Below, one piece after another: positions 1-7,343 of a DNA stretch of 13,465 nucleotides (its first letter is position 1; each line of letters starts with the position of its first letter). Source of the stretch: Bifidobacterium breve. Its GTDB lineage: Bacteria > Actinomycetota > Acidimicrobiia > Acidimicrobiales > Ilumatobacteraceae. The stretch lies in NCBI GenBank assembly GCA_945889575.1, contig CAMDBY010000027.1, forward strand, positions 1-13,465, in the 5' to 3' direction. Made by a program: the position numbers and the translations under genes. The notes below the pieces were generated by a model. It was given only the letters and a program-made list of their open reading frames with translations, was not told the DNA's origin and made no database searches.

Positions 1-944
1 AAATCAGGTCCAGTTCCAGCAAATGCATCAAGGAAGGAACGAACAAGACCGACTCCGTCTTCCAACATTGGGAATTCGCCGTAGTGCGAAGCTTCGGGTA
101 CAGGCTTTTGCGCTACCAAATAAAATTCGTCAGCCAAATGAATTGGTTGACACCCAATGGCGCGAACATAACGAGCTTGCCACTTAGATACCGTCTCTAT
201 GACTTGTTCGGCTTCTCTTTGAGTATGAACACGCATGCGATCTTCGGAATTGAATCGAGACAACCCAAGTGGAACAATGGCGATTGACTCAAGTTTCGGG
301 TACTGCTCTAAAAGCCCAGCAAGGGTCGACTCAAGCACTTCTGCATCATTAACTCCGGGACACAAAACAATCTGAGCACGAATCTGAATGTCATTGTCAA
401 GTAGCACTTTCATCCAACGCAGACTGAACCCACCACGAACATTTCGCAACATGTCAGACCGAACATGTGGGTCTGGCGAATGAATGCTCACATATAAAGG
501 AGAAAGGCGTTCGTCAATTACACGCTCAAGGTCAGCTTCCGTAAAACGAGTCATGGTGGTGAAATTCCCAAAGAGGAAACTCAAACGATAATCGTCGTCC
601 TTCATATACAAACTGCGGCGCATACCTTTGGGCAGTTGGTAGATGAAACAGAACTCACAATGGTTGTCACATGTGTGAATTCGGTCAAATACGGCACTCG
701 AGATTGAAACTCCCAGTGGTTCACCCGGCTGTCGAGCCAAGTCAAACTCAAGGGTTTCGCGACCTCGAAGAACACTGATATCAACTTCGTCAGATTCGAC
801 CAACCGTTGCCATTCCAAGATGTCGCGCGGAACCACCCCATTGACAGACATCACTCGGTCACCGACCATCAGGCCGACCCGAAATGCCGCCGAAGAGCGG
901 TCAATTGCCGCAATCTGCGGGAGGGTGTCGGCGGACGAATTCAC
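1..944 (-). CDS. DUF512 radical-SAM protein with PDZ-like N-terminus (3' part beyond window)
   Basis: The first 314 codons are in the window and the gene runs off the left edge without a stop. Residues about 8-70 resemble a PDZ-like segment (SSAAFRVGLMVGDRVMSVNG), which opens DUF512 proteins. A cysteine cluster follows at C92, C96 and C99 (TCDNHCEFCFIYQLPKG), a CX3CX2C radical-SAM-type [4Fe-4S] site. Then comes the family block SLYMKDDDYRLSFLFGN (about 111-127), and the DUF512 domain begins near residue 243. Family members are about 430-460 aa, so roughly 120-150 residues are missing. The molecular function of the family is not established; in many bacteria it sits beside the GTPase gene der, which cannot be checked here. 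The start is taken as GTG at 944. It has no Shine-Dalgarno at a usable distance but has a TAGCCT box 6 nt upstream, pointing to a leaderless mRNA, and a later start would cut the PDZ segment. The gene is divergent from ispH. Confidence 0.9.
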   Translation of the reverse strand, partial: MNSSADTLPQIAAIDRSSAAFRVGLMVGDRVMSVNGVVPRDILEWQRLVESDEVDISVLRGRETLEFDLARQPGEPLGVSISSAVFDRIHTCDNHCEFCFIYQLPKGMRRSLYMKDDDYRLSFLFGNFTTMTRFTEADLERVIDERLSPLYVSIHSPDPHVRSDMLRNVRGGFSLRWMKVLLDNDIQIRAQIVLCPGVNDAEVLESTLAGLLEQYPKLESIAIVPLGLSRFNSEDRMRVHTQREAEQVIETVSKWQARYVRAIGCQPIHLADEFYLVAQKPVPEASHYGEFPMLEDGVGLVRSFLDAFAGTGPD

Positions 945-956
945 CCCTGCAGGCTA
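945..956 (-). promoter_or_regulatory. Putative leaderless -10 box for the DUF512 gene
   Basis: On the minus strand TAGCCT (956-951) is followed by GCAGGG and then the GTG start at 944. This TANNNT-N6-start arrangement is the same as at three other genes in the window and places the expected transcription start at the first base of the start codon. No convincing -35 hexamer is visible. Confidence 0.5.
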
Positions 957-981
957 CCGCTGAGCACTCTCGGTAGTCTGT

Positions 982-987
982 GGAGGG
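982..987 (+). promoter_or_regulatory. Ribosome binding site of ispH
   Basis: GGAGGG lies 3 nt before the ATG at 991. The spacing is a little short, but the purine run is strong and supports the ATG over any internal start. A TAGTCT box at 974-979 could be a -10 element, but it would leave only a leader of a few bases and would start transcription inside this site, so the promoter position is unclear. Confidence 0.5.
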
Positions 988-990
988 TAT

Positions 991-2028
991 ATGACCGTCG
1001 ACAAGGTACTTCTCGCCTCTCCCAGGGGCTTCTGCGCTGGTGTCGAAATGGCCATCAAAGCGCTGGCGTGGATGGTCCGGTCATTCGATGAACCCGTGTA
1101 CTGCTACCACGAAATCGTGCACAACAAGATTGTGGTCGACCGTTTTACTGCGCAAGGCGTGGTGTTTGTCGACTCAATTGAGGACGTTCCCATCGGATCG
1201 CCAATTATGTTGTCAGCCCATGGTTCAGCCCCTGAGATTGTTGCAGCAGCTCGATCACGCGGCAGTTATGTAGTCGACGCAGTATGTCCCCTAGTAACAA
1301 AAGTGCATCATGAAGTAAAGACTCGCGCGGCTAAGGGTTATCACATCGTCTATATCGGTCATGAAGGTCACGAGGAAGCTGTGGGCACGATGGCGGTTGC
1401 CCCTGCCTCTATCTCGCGAGTTCAATCGTTAGAAGAAGTCGAAGCCTTACCCCAATTTGATACCAATGTTGCAATGCTTGCGCAAACAACATTGTCGCAT
1501 AGAGAATGGAATGAAATTGCTGTTCATGTTCGCGACAGATTTCCAGATGTTTGGACTCCAGGGAAAAGCGATTTATGTTTCGCAACAACCAACAGACAAA
1601 CGGCACTCATTTCAATAGCGAGCACTGTCGATGCGTTTGTCATTATCGGTTCTTCTAATAGTTCAAATACCCGTGCACTCGAACGACTAGCGATAGAAGC
1701 TGGTTGCAAGCAGGTCTTTCGCATTAACTCGTATGACGAGCTACCTCACGATCTGTACGGAATTGTCGGAGTAACGGCTGGAGCATCTGCTCCCGAAGAA
1801 TTGGTACAAGGAGTTCTTGAATTTCTTGCACCTTCAGAAGGCGTCGAAGAAATATTCGTCACAGAGGAAGATGAATACTTTCCTCCCCCACGCAATATCC
1901 GCGATTTACAAATGGCCATAGACACTGCAATAACCGCAATGATGGGTGCACCGTTGTTAACCACAGCAAGCATGGATGACCGCGCACTTGCAGCAAGTGC
2001 TGTTCTTGAGACACTCTTACTGCCGTGA
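991..2028 (+). CDS. ispH: 4-hydroxy-3-methylbut-2-enyl diphosphate reductase (IspH/LytB)
   Basis: This enzyme catalyses the last step of the MEP isoprenoid pathway, reducing HMBPP to isopentenyl and dimethylallyl diphosphate with a [4Fe-4S] cluster in the cytoplasm. At 345 aa it is slightly longer than E. coli IspH (316 aa). The three cluster cysteines are visible: C15 in SPRGFCAGVEMAI, C99 in VDAVCPLVTKVH, and C196 in SDLCFATTNRQ. Substrate-binding histidines are at H44 (HEIVHNK), H77 (LSAHGSAPE) and H127. The proton-donor glutamate is in GHEEAVGTM (E129), T168 lies in LAQTTLS, and the serine/asparagine loop is GSSNSSNTRAL (220-230). The C-terminal VTAGASAPEELV (261-272) is also typical. The N-terminus matches the family directly after the ATG, so this start is secure. 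It overlaps the next gene by 4 nt and is divergent from the DUF512 gene, with 46 bases between the starts. All key residues are present, so it should be functional. Confidence 0.98.
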   Translation: MTVDKVLLASPRGFCAGVEMAIKALAWMVRSFDEPVYCYHEIVHNKIVVDRFTAQGVVFVDSIEDVPIGSPIMLSAHGSAPEIVAAARSRGSYVVDAVCPLVTKVHHEVKTRAAKGYHIVYIGHEGHEEAVGTMAVAPASISRVQSLEEVEALPQFDTNVAMLAQTTLSHREWNEIAVHVRDRFPDVWTPGKSDLCFATTNRQTALISIASTVDAFVIIGSSNSSNTRALERLAIEAGCKQVFRINSYDELPHDLYGIVGVTAGASAPEELVQGVLEFLAPSEGVEEIFVTEEDEYFPPPRNIRDLQMAIDTAITAMMGAPLLTTASMDDRALAASAVLETLLLP

Positions 2029-2435
2029 TTCAACCCACCTTGGACTCACTTCGCACTTTTCTTCACATTCTCGCCGTTTGTGTGTGGCTCGGCGGACAAA
2101 TTGTGCTGGCCGGTGTTGTGCCAAAATTGCGAAAAACGAACCCAGATGCGCTGACCGATATCGCTAAGGGTTTTGCGGCCATTGCCTGGCCAGCAATGGT
2201 CTTAATCGTTTTCACAGGCGCATGGGGCTTAGCCGATACAAACACCTCAAGTCAGACCAGTGACTACATGATCACCTTCGGCATCAAGATGCTGTTGGTG
2301 GCTAGTGCCGTGATTGCAACGTTGATTCACTCCAATGGAACCTCAAAACTAGCCAAGGGCTTAGGCGGAGCTATTGGTCTACTGGCCACTCTCTTTGCTG
2401 CATACTGCGGAGTTCTTCTTGCCCACGTGGGCTAA
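2025..2435 (+). CDS. Small four-helix membrane protein, CopD-like
   Basis: This 136 aa protein is almost entirely membrane. Hydrophobic segments lie at about residues 9-31, 47-69, 84-102 and 111-133, separated by short charged loops. The first helix reads LHILAVCVWLGGQI, with a histidine (H14) and a WLGG turn like those in CopD-type copper-resistance and related haem- or metal-associated membrane proteins. H102 and H134 near helix ends could also bind metal or haem. The similarity is at the level of pattern only, so the function is unknown. The start is GTG at 2025. It overlaps the ispH stop as GTGA, so it is probably translated by coupling and belongs to the ispH transcript. It ends 10 bases from the stop of the convergent acyl-CoA dehydrogenase gene, leaving no room for a hairpin terminator between them. 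Confidence 0.75.
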   Translation: MIQPTLDSLRTFLHILAVCVWLGGQIVLAGVVPKLRKTNPDALTDIAKGFAAIAWPAMVLIVFTGAWGLADTNTSSQTSDYMITFGIKMLLVASAVIATLIHSNGTSKLAKGLGGAIGLLATLFAAYCGVLLAHVG

Positions 2436-2445
2436 TGATTAGCAA

Positions 2446-3648
2446 CTAGTTACGTGCGACTTTGTTCCAAGCGATTTCGCGATCAACGCGCACGTCTCCT
2501 GGCAGTCCCAACACACGCTCTCCGAGAATGTTCTTCATCACTTCAGTGGTTCCACCTTCAATGGTGTTAGCACGCGAACGCAAGAACGCTTTTTGAATAC
2601 CATCAAAAGCCATTGCTGTTTCAGGACGGGCCATCGCATATGAGCCATACAACATTCCATTTGCACCTTGCAGATTGACGGCGAACGCATACGTTTCCTT
2701 GTTCAAATCTGCACCCGCCATTTTGCCAATGGACCCCTCAGGTCCAGGGGTACCCATTTTTCTGGTGGCGTTAGCTCGAATATTGGTCAGTCGAAGTACT
2801 TCTGCACGAATCCATAGCTTCATTAATTCATCGCGAGTTGCACTATCGCGCTGATCATCTGGTAAGGCCTCCCACGCATGAACCGCTGATGCGATTGAAC
2901 CTGAACCACGCTGAGGCATTGAGCCACCGATAGAAACGCGTTCATTCATCAGCGTTGTGAGGCTGACTCGCCATCCATCACCAGGCGATCCCAGCATTTC
3001 GTTTTCAGCGATGCGAACATCAGTGAAATACACTTCGTTGAATTCGGCTTCACCAGTCATTTGGCGAAGCGGGCGAACCTCTACGCCTGGTGCCTGCATA
3101 TCAACCACAAAGGCAGTTAGTCCAGCATGCTTTACAGCCTCAGGATCAGTACGCACTACCAGAAGTCCGAAGCGAGAAAGATGAGCAAGTGTGGTCCATA
3201 CTTTCTGACCATTAGCAATCCATTCCTCTCCGTCTTTTACGCCCTTAGAGGAAAGACCAGCAAAATCTGAACCAGAGCCTGGCTCTGAAAACAACTGACA
3301 CCAGATCTCTTCGCCGGTGAAGAGAGGACGTAAGTAGCGATTCTTTTGTTCTTCGCTACCCCACTCGACGACTGTTGGGCCGCACATTCCGTGACCAATC
3401 GGGTTGCGGTACATCGGGTTTGGTGCGCCAGCCGGATACAAGATTTCATTAACAGCTTTTTGGAATTTTGGAGAAATTCCAAGTCCACCATGTCCAACTG
3501 GAAAATTAACCCACGCAAGCCCCATATCGAACTGAGCCCCAAGGAATTCAACAACTGGTGTCTTTGCAGGTGGGAATTTCTTAAGGAGTTCTTCCGCGAG
3601 TCGAACAACTGTGGTTTCTTCTTTGCTGATGACTTCGGTAGCGCTCAT
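2446..3648 (-). CDS. Acyl-CoA dehydrogenase (FadE-like)
   Basis: This is an FAD-dependent alpha,beta-dehydrogenase of acyl-CoA thioesters, the first oxidative step of beta-oxidation. It has 400 aa, the usual length of a single-domain enzyme. N-terminal helices carry FPVGHGGLG (49-57). The FAD/substrate signature WCQLFSEPGSGSDFAGL spans 116-132, with WIANGQKVWTT (143-153) in the middle beta domain. The C-terminal domain holds TIEGGTTEVMKNILGERVLG (362-381). E364 in that block sits where many family members place the catalytic base, but some branches use a glutamate on another helix, so this is inferred. The block resembles the actinobacterial FadE group acting on branched or steroid-side-chain acyl-CoAs more than short-chain enzymes; the substrate is unknown. 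Start ATG at 3648 has an AGGAAAGGG site 5 nt upstream. It is divergent from an acyl-CoA synthetase, its likely source of substrate. Confidence 0.93.
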   Translation of the reverse strand: MSATEVISKEETTVVRLAEELLKKFPPAKTPVVEFLGAQFDMGLAWVNFPVGHGGLGISPKFQKAVNEILYPAGAPNPMYRNPIGHGMCGPTVVEWGSEEQKNRYLRPLFTGEEIWCQLFSEPGSGSDFAGLSSKGVKDGEEWIANGQKVWTTLAHLSRFGLLVVRTDPEAVKHAGLTAFVVDMQAPGVEVRPLRQMTGEAEFNEVYFTDVRIAENEMLGSPGDGWRVSLTTLMNERVSIGGSMPQRGSGSIASAVHAWEALPDDQRDSATRDELMKLWIRAEVLRLTNIRANATRKMGTPGPEGSIGKMAGADLNKETYAFAVNLQGANGMLYGSYAMARPETAMAFDGIQKAFLRSRANTIEGGTTEVMKNILGERVLGLPGDVRVDREIAWNKVARN

Positions 3649-3675
3649 TGGGGCCCTTTCCTATGGCTTGACACA

Positions 3676-3687
3676 ATCGTAATCGTA
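3676..3687 (-). promoter_or_regulatory. Tandem TACGAT boxes, possible -10 of the acyl-CoA dehydrogenase
   Basis: Read on the minus strand, the hexamer TACGAT occurs twice head to tail (3687-3676). Each copy fits the TANNNT -10 pattern. A start about 7 nt beyond the proximal copy would give a leader of roughly 20 nt containing the AGGAAAGGG ribosome site (3662-3654). No clear -35 hexamer was found, so this is tentative. Confidence 0.35.
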
Positions 3688-3748
3688 GTGGAAAAGCGCC
3701 TGCGAGCTAGAGGTACATCGGACTGCGGTGTGACTGCCGTCATTGAAT

Positions 3749-3760
3749 TAGTTTGGAGGC
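3749..3760 (+). promoter_or_regulatory. Putative leaderless -10 box for the acyl-CoA synthetase
   Basis: TAGTTT (3749-3754) is followed by exactly 6 nt (GGAGGC) and the ATG at 3761. The GGAGG in the spacer is only 1 nt from the start codon, too close to work as a normal Shine-Dalgarno, so leaderless translation is the better reading. A -35 element is not evident. Confidence 0.5.
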
Positions 3761-5317
3761 ATGTACCCAGGAATCACAGCTGCCACCCATCCTCAACGAC
3801 CAGCGGTCATTCAAGCCGAGACGGGGAAAATAACGACATTCCTTGAACTCCACGAGGCTGCAATTCGACTCAGCAATGTTCTTCGTGCAGCAGGGCTACA
3901 AGCGGGAGATCATGTTGCTGTTTGCCTGGAAAACCACAGCAAATATTTCGAAGTGATCTGGGGATGTCATTACGCCGGAGTTGTGTATACAGCCTGCTCA
4001 AGCCGCCTCACCAAGGCTGAACTCACCTACATCTTGAATGACTGCCAGGCAAAGGCCTTCATCACTTCTAAGTACAAAGCTGATCAAGCCGTTGAAATCT
4101 CAAACGACATACCCAATGTTCACCTCCGATTGATGATTGATGGGACTGTTGATGGTTATGACTCATTCGAGTCAACTGTTGATTCTGCATCAACTCTCCC
4201 TCTTCCAGACATGGTCGACGGAACAGACATGTTGTATTCGAGCGGAACAACTGGAATGCCCAAAGGCATTTCGCGTGCGTTCCCAGGCACTCCGCTGGGA
4301 ACATCTGCAGGACTTGCTGCCGCACTCACAGTCGGCCTTTATCAATTTCACGAAGGCATGATTTATTTGTCACCTGCGCCGCTGTATCACGCAGCACCAT
4401 TGCGTTTCAATATGTCGGTTCATGCTTCAGGCGGAACCACAGTGGTCATGGAGCACTTCGACGCAGAGATGTATTTGAAGTACGCAGAGCAGTACAAAGC
4501 GACACACACGCAACTAGTGCCAACAATGTTTATACGTATGTTGAAACTAGACCCAGCCGTACGAACCAAATATGACGTATCAAATTTCGAAGTTGCAATC
4601 CACGCAGCAGCTCCGTGTCCAATCGAAACCAAGAAGGCAATGATTTCTTGGTGGGGGCCAATCATTCATGAGTATTACGCAGGCACAGAGGGCAACGGCT
4701 TTGTTTACTGCAACAGCGACATGTGGCTCGCTCATCCAGGAACGGTTGGAACAGCAATTCAAGGAATCGTCCATATTTGTGATGAAAACGGAGATGACGT
4801 TCCACAGGGAGAATCAGGAACAATCTTCTTCGAAGGTAGTGCAGTCTTTGAATATCACAACGATCCTGAAAAGACGAAAGCGTCACGTGACCCCAAGGGA
4901 CGCGGTTGGTCAACACTTGGCGACGTCGGATACCTTGACCCAGATAATTTCTTGTACCTCACTGACAGAAAAGCATTCATGATCATTTCAGGCGGAGTAA
5001 ATATTTATCCGCAAGAATCGGAAAACATTCTGGTCAACCATCCGAAAGTTATGGACATTGCAGTCTTCGGAGTACCAAATGACGACTTTGGTGAAGAAGT
5101 AAAAGCAGTCGTGCAACCAGTCACTATGCCAGCCACCCCCGAAGAGGCAGATGCATTGGCAAAGGAACTCATTGCGTTCTGCAAAACACATCTTGCTGAC
5201 ATCAAGTGCCCTCGCTCTATTGACTTCATGCCAGACTTGCCTCGTCATCCCACCGGAAAGTTGTACAAGCGCCTGTTGAAAGATGAATACTGGAAGGCAG
5301 CCGGTCGATCCATCTAA
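3761..5317 (+). CDS. AMP-forming acyl-CoA synthetase (ANL superfamily)
   Basis: This enzyme activates a carboxylic acid to its CoA thioester through an acyl-adenylate. It has 518 aa, typical of medium- and long-chain acyl-CoA synthetases. All core motifs are visible. The phosphate-binding loop is YSSGTTGMPKG (159-169). The adenine-site motif is EYYAGTEG (304-311). The ribose-binding aspartate is in STLGDVGYLD (D388). The hinge is LTDRKAFMIISGGVNIYP (400-417), and the C-terminal catalytic lysine is in PRHPTGKLYKRLL (K500). The acid specificity cannot be read from sequence; long-chain, branched or aromatic acids are possible. The reading frame matches the family from close to the ATG at 3761. 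The gene overlaps the next one by a single base and is divergent from an acyl-CoA dehydrogenase, together giving activation followed by the first oxidation of an acyl chain. Confidence 0.93.
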   Translation: MYPGITAATHPQRPAVIQAETGKITTFLELHEAAIRLSNVLRAAGLQAGDHVAVCLENHSKYFEVIWGCHYAGVVYTACSSRLTKAELTYILNDCQAKAFITSKYKADQAVEISNDIPNVHLRLMIDGTVDGYDSFESTVDSASTLPLPDMVDGTDMLYSSGTTGMPKGISRAFPGTPLGTSAGLAAALTVGLYQFHEGMIYLSPAPLYHAAPLRFNMSVHASGGTTVVMEHFDAEMYLKYAEQYKATHTQLVPTMFIRMLKLDPAVRTKYDVSNFEVAIHAAAPCPIETKKAMISWWGPIIHEYYAGTEGNGFVYCNSDMWLAHPGTVGTAIQGIVHICDENGDDVPQGESGTIFFEGSAVFEYHNDPEKTKASRDPKGRGWSTLGDVGYLDPDNFLYLTDRKAFMIISGGVNIYPQESENILVNHPKVMDIAVFGVPNDDFGEEVKAVVQPVTMPATPEEADALAKELIAFCKTHLADIKCPRSIDFMPDLPRHPTGKLYKRLLKDEYWKAAGRSI

Positions 5318-6078
5318 TGGTCGTTCGACATCCCTACCTCGACAACACATCACCCATAGCATTTGCCCACCGCGGCGGAACCTCCGCTGCACCAGAGAAC
5401 ACTCTGCGAGCCTTTGACGACGCAGTCACTCTTGGCTATCGCTATGTGGAGACAGATGTCCATTCAACCCGCGATGGCAGATTGGTTGCGTTTCATGACA
5501 ATGATTTGCAGCGCACCTGTGGCAAACCATGGCGTATCGAAGAGACCGACTGGTCCACCCTTTCGACTGCGCGTATTGATGGAACCGATCCAATACCTTT
5601 GCTCGAAGATCTATTAACTTCGTGGCCAAACCTTCGAATCAATATTGACTGCAAATCAGATGCGGCGATGCAGCCACTCATAGACACAATTCGGCGCACC
5701 CATTGCCTTGATCGTATTTGTGTCGGAAGTTTTAGTGATAAGCGTTTGCGTCACATTCGGTCAGAACTTGGTACCGGATTATGTACATCAATGGGCCCGC
5801 AAGAGGTGATCCGCCTCGTGTTGGGAAGTACCACCGGAATACCATTCAGCCCTTCCCGTCATGCACTCATTGCACAGGTGCCTGTGCGCCAGGGCCCCAT
5901 CCCCGTTGTTACACATAGAAGTATCGCGCGCGCGCATCGACTCGGGCTGCAGATTCATGTGTGGACCATTGATGACCCGCTTCAGATTGGTCAACTGCTG
6001 GATATGGGTGTTGACGGCGTTATGAGTGACGACACTCGAGCCCTAAAAGATGTTTTTGTGGCCCGACATTTGTGGTGA
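5317..6078 (+). CDS. Glycerophosphodiester phosphodiesterase (GDPD family)
   Basis: Family enzymes hydrolyse glycerophosphodiesters, the deacylated phospholipids, to glycerol 3-phosphate and an alcohol. At 253 aa the protein is a single GDPD TIM-barrel domain. The signature is intact: AFAHRGGTSAAPENT (15-29) with H18 and R19, then YVETDVHSTRDG (43-54) with metal ligands E45 and D47. AFHDNDLQRTCG (58-69) carries the second catalytic histidine, H60. INIDCKSD (109-116) supplies the conserved lysine K113. The C-terminal HVWTIDDPLQIGQLLDMGVD (214-233) is also typical. No signal peptide or membrane segment is visible, so it should act in the cytoplasm. The ATG overlaps the synthetase stop as TAATG, so the two are very likely translationally coupled. 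This pairing suggests reuse of membrane-lipid breakdown products, with the synthetase handling acyl chains and this enzyme the head groups. Confidence 0.93.
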   Translation: MVVRHPYLDNTSPIAFAHRGGTSAAPENTLRAFDDAVTLGYRYVETDVHSTRDGRLVAFHDNDLQRTCGKPWRIEETDWSTLSTARIDGTDPIPLLEDLLTSWPNLRINIDCKSDAAMQPLIDTIRRTHCLDRICVGSFSDKRLRHIRSELGTGLCTSMGPQEVIRLVLGSTTGIPFSPSRHALIAQVPVRQGPIPVVTHRSIARAHRLGLQIHVWTIDDPLQIGQLLDMGVDGVMSDDTRALKDVFVARHLW

Positions 6079-6081
6079 GCA

Positions 6082-6098
6082 ATTAACAACTAGTTAAT
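6082..6098. repeat. Inverted repeat upstream of the monooxygenase, possible operator
   Basis: ATTAACAACTAGTTAAT has two perfect 6-bp arms (ATTAAC and GTTAAT) around a 5-nt centre. It lies 4 nt after the phosphodiesterase stop and 33 nt upstream of the -10 box of the next gene. It is A+T-rich with no following T-run, so it is a poor terminator and a better candidate for binding a dimeric regulator. Confidence 0.35.
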
Positions 6099-6130
6099 GG
6101 GTCGGGTACAAAGTCTCACGTTATGTCGGC

Positions 6131-6142
6131 TAATTTAGTCCC
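6131..6142 (+). promoter_or_regulatory. Putative leaderless -10 box for the monooxygenase operon
   Basis: TAATTT (6131-6136) is followed by 6 nt (AGTCCC) and the ATG at 6143. No Shine-Dalgarno sequence precedes this start, which makes leaderless transcription the natural explanation. This promoter would drive the five-gene run ending at the terminator near 11480. Confidence 0.55.
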
Positions 6143-7336
6143 ATGAGAGTTGACACAAATTTTTTCTGCACAGTTCCAATGCCCGATGCAGGAAGTGACT
6201 CAATTACTCCAACATCGCGACGCTACGACAATGATGCAGTCATTGAGTGCTACAGAAATCTTGTTGAATGGGCTCGTACTGCAGACTCCCTCGGCTACGA
6301 CACTATGTGGCTTACGGAGCACCACTTTCAATACGAGGGATACGAAGTTCTTCCCAACTTGATTCTTTTTGGCCAACACCTTGCTAGCCAAACGAAGAAT
6401 TTGCGATTGGGCCAAATGTTCAATGTGGTTCCACAATGGAATCCACTACGTCTCGCGGAAGACTTTGCCATTGCTGACATCATCACTGGCGGGCGTATGG
6501 AATTTGGAGTCGGTCGAGGCACTGTTCCTCGCGAAGCATGGCCACTTGGCACGGTGGTTGCTTCTGGAGATAATGACATGTCTGCTGAACATGATCGGAT
6601 TAACCGACAAATATTTGAAGAGTCACTGGAAATCATCAAGCGCGCATGGACCAACGAGCGATTCTCGTTTCGGGGTGAACACTTCACATTGCCAGCGGAT
6701 GATATTCCAGATCGCGGTTCAAATGTCGATGATCTCACGCTCATTCCTCGCCCTCAGAGAAGTATCGATATTTTTCAGCCAGTTACCTCACCAGAGACAA
6801 TTGAGTACGTGCCTCGAGCTGGACACAAAGCTGTGTACTGGCTTCAGAATGCGGACAGCCAGCTAGATAAGTGGAATAAATTCGCAAAAATTCGTGACGA
6901 CATGGGTAAACCTGTAGCACCAGGAGACGATCGTTGTCTTGTTCTAAATGTTCATGTCGGCAAAACCCGTGAAGCAGCTATGAAGAAGGGCAAGCCTGGA
7001 CATGACGAGTTCTGCCGTTTTCTCGCTCCCTACGGCCGATTCGCTAGTTACCGAAATCCAGACGGGTCAAAAGTTGCGTTTGACCATTGCCCGACAGTGC
7101 AAGAGTCAATCGATCAAAAAATTCAAGCCATCGGTTCTGTAGCTGACGTTGTCGACACCATCGGTTTCTGGCGAGATCTTCTTGATCTCAAACATCTGAT
7201 TATCTTTTTTGACTTGCCTGGTCTCACTCGTGAAGAGATGAAGGACCAATTGCACATGGTTGCCGAAGAAGTAATGCCGCAATTGGGCGAGACCATGGCA
7301 CGACGTCCATTGCCACCTCTCTCCCCTCTGGTGTAA
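6143..7336 (+). CDS. LLM-class (luciferase-like) flavin-dependent oxidoreductase
   Basis: This family folds as a TIM barrel and uses reduced FMN (or F420 in some actinobacterial members) to oxidise or reduce small organic substrates. The protein has 397 aa, within the usual range. Clear signatures are WARTADSLGYDTMWLTEHHF (43-62), a luciferase-like pattern with E59-H60-H61. The flavin-site region RLGQMFNVVPQWNPLRLAED (88-107) is also typical. DIITGGRMEFGVGRG (112-126) is the most conserved family block. No signal peptide is visible, so it is cytoplasmic. It does not resemble the pyrimidine oxygenase RutA in motif order as far as I can recall it, so a uracil-pathway role is not supported. It opens an apparent operon with an amidohydrolase 7 nt downstream and then an ABC importer, suggesting that it oxidises the imported compound. 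The choice between FMN and F420 cannot be settled here. Confidence 0.9.
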   Translation: MRVDTNFFCTVPMPDAGSDSITPTSRRYDNDAVIECYRNLVEWARTADSLGYDTMWLTEHHFQYEGYEVLPNLILFGQHLASQTKNLRLGQMFNVVPQWNPLRLAEDFAIADIITGGRMEFGVGRGTVPREAWPLGTVVASGDNDMSAEHDRINRQIFEESLEIIKRAWTNERFSFRGEHFTLPADDIPDRGSNVDDLTLIPRPQRSIDIFQPVTSPETIEYVPRAGHKAVYWLQNADSQLDKWNKFAKIRDDMGKPVAPGDDRCLVLNVHVGKTREAAMKKGKPGHDEFCRFLAPYGRFASYRNPDGSKVAFDHCPTVQESIDQKIQAIGSVADVVDTIGFWRDLLDLKHLIIFFDLPGLTREEMKDQLHMVAEEVMPQLGETMARRPLPPLSPLV

Positions 7337-7343
7337 CACCTCA

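Noticed and set aside
2443..2453. The decamer CAACTAGTTA occurs here and again near 6087
   Set aside because: The first copy overlaps the stop codon of the acyl-CoA dehydrogenase and lacks the flanking arms of the second. Two copies of a short A+T-rich word are expected by chance.
3668..3696. TTGACA at 3668-3673 as a -35 element on the plus strand
   Set aside because: No TANNNT box lies 16-18 nt downstream (the bases there are GAAAAG), and the likely synthetase promoter is about 75 nt further on.
3346..3846. Open frame of 166 codons on the plus strand across the acyl-CoA dehydrogenase start and into the synthetase
   Set aside because: It overlaps two well-supported genes and their shared promoter region, and its translation has no family features.
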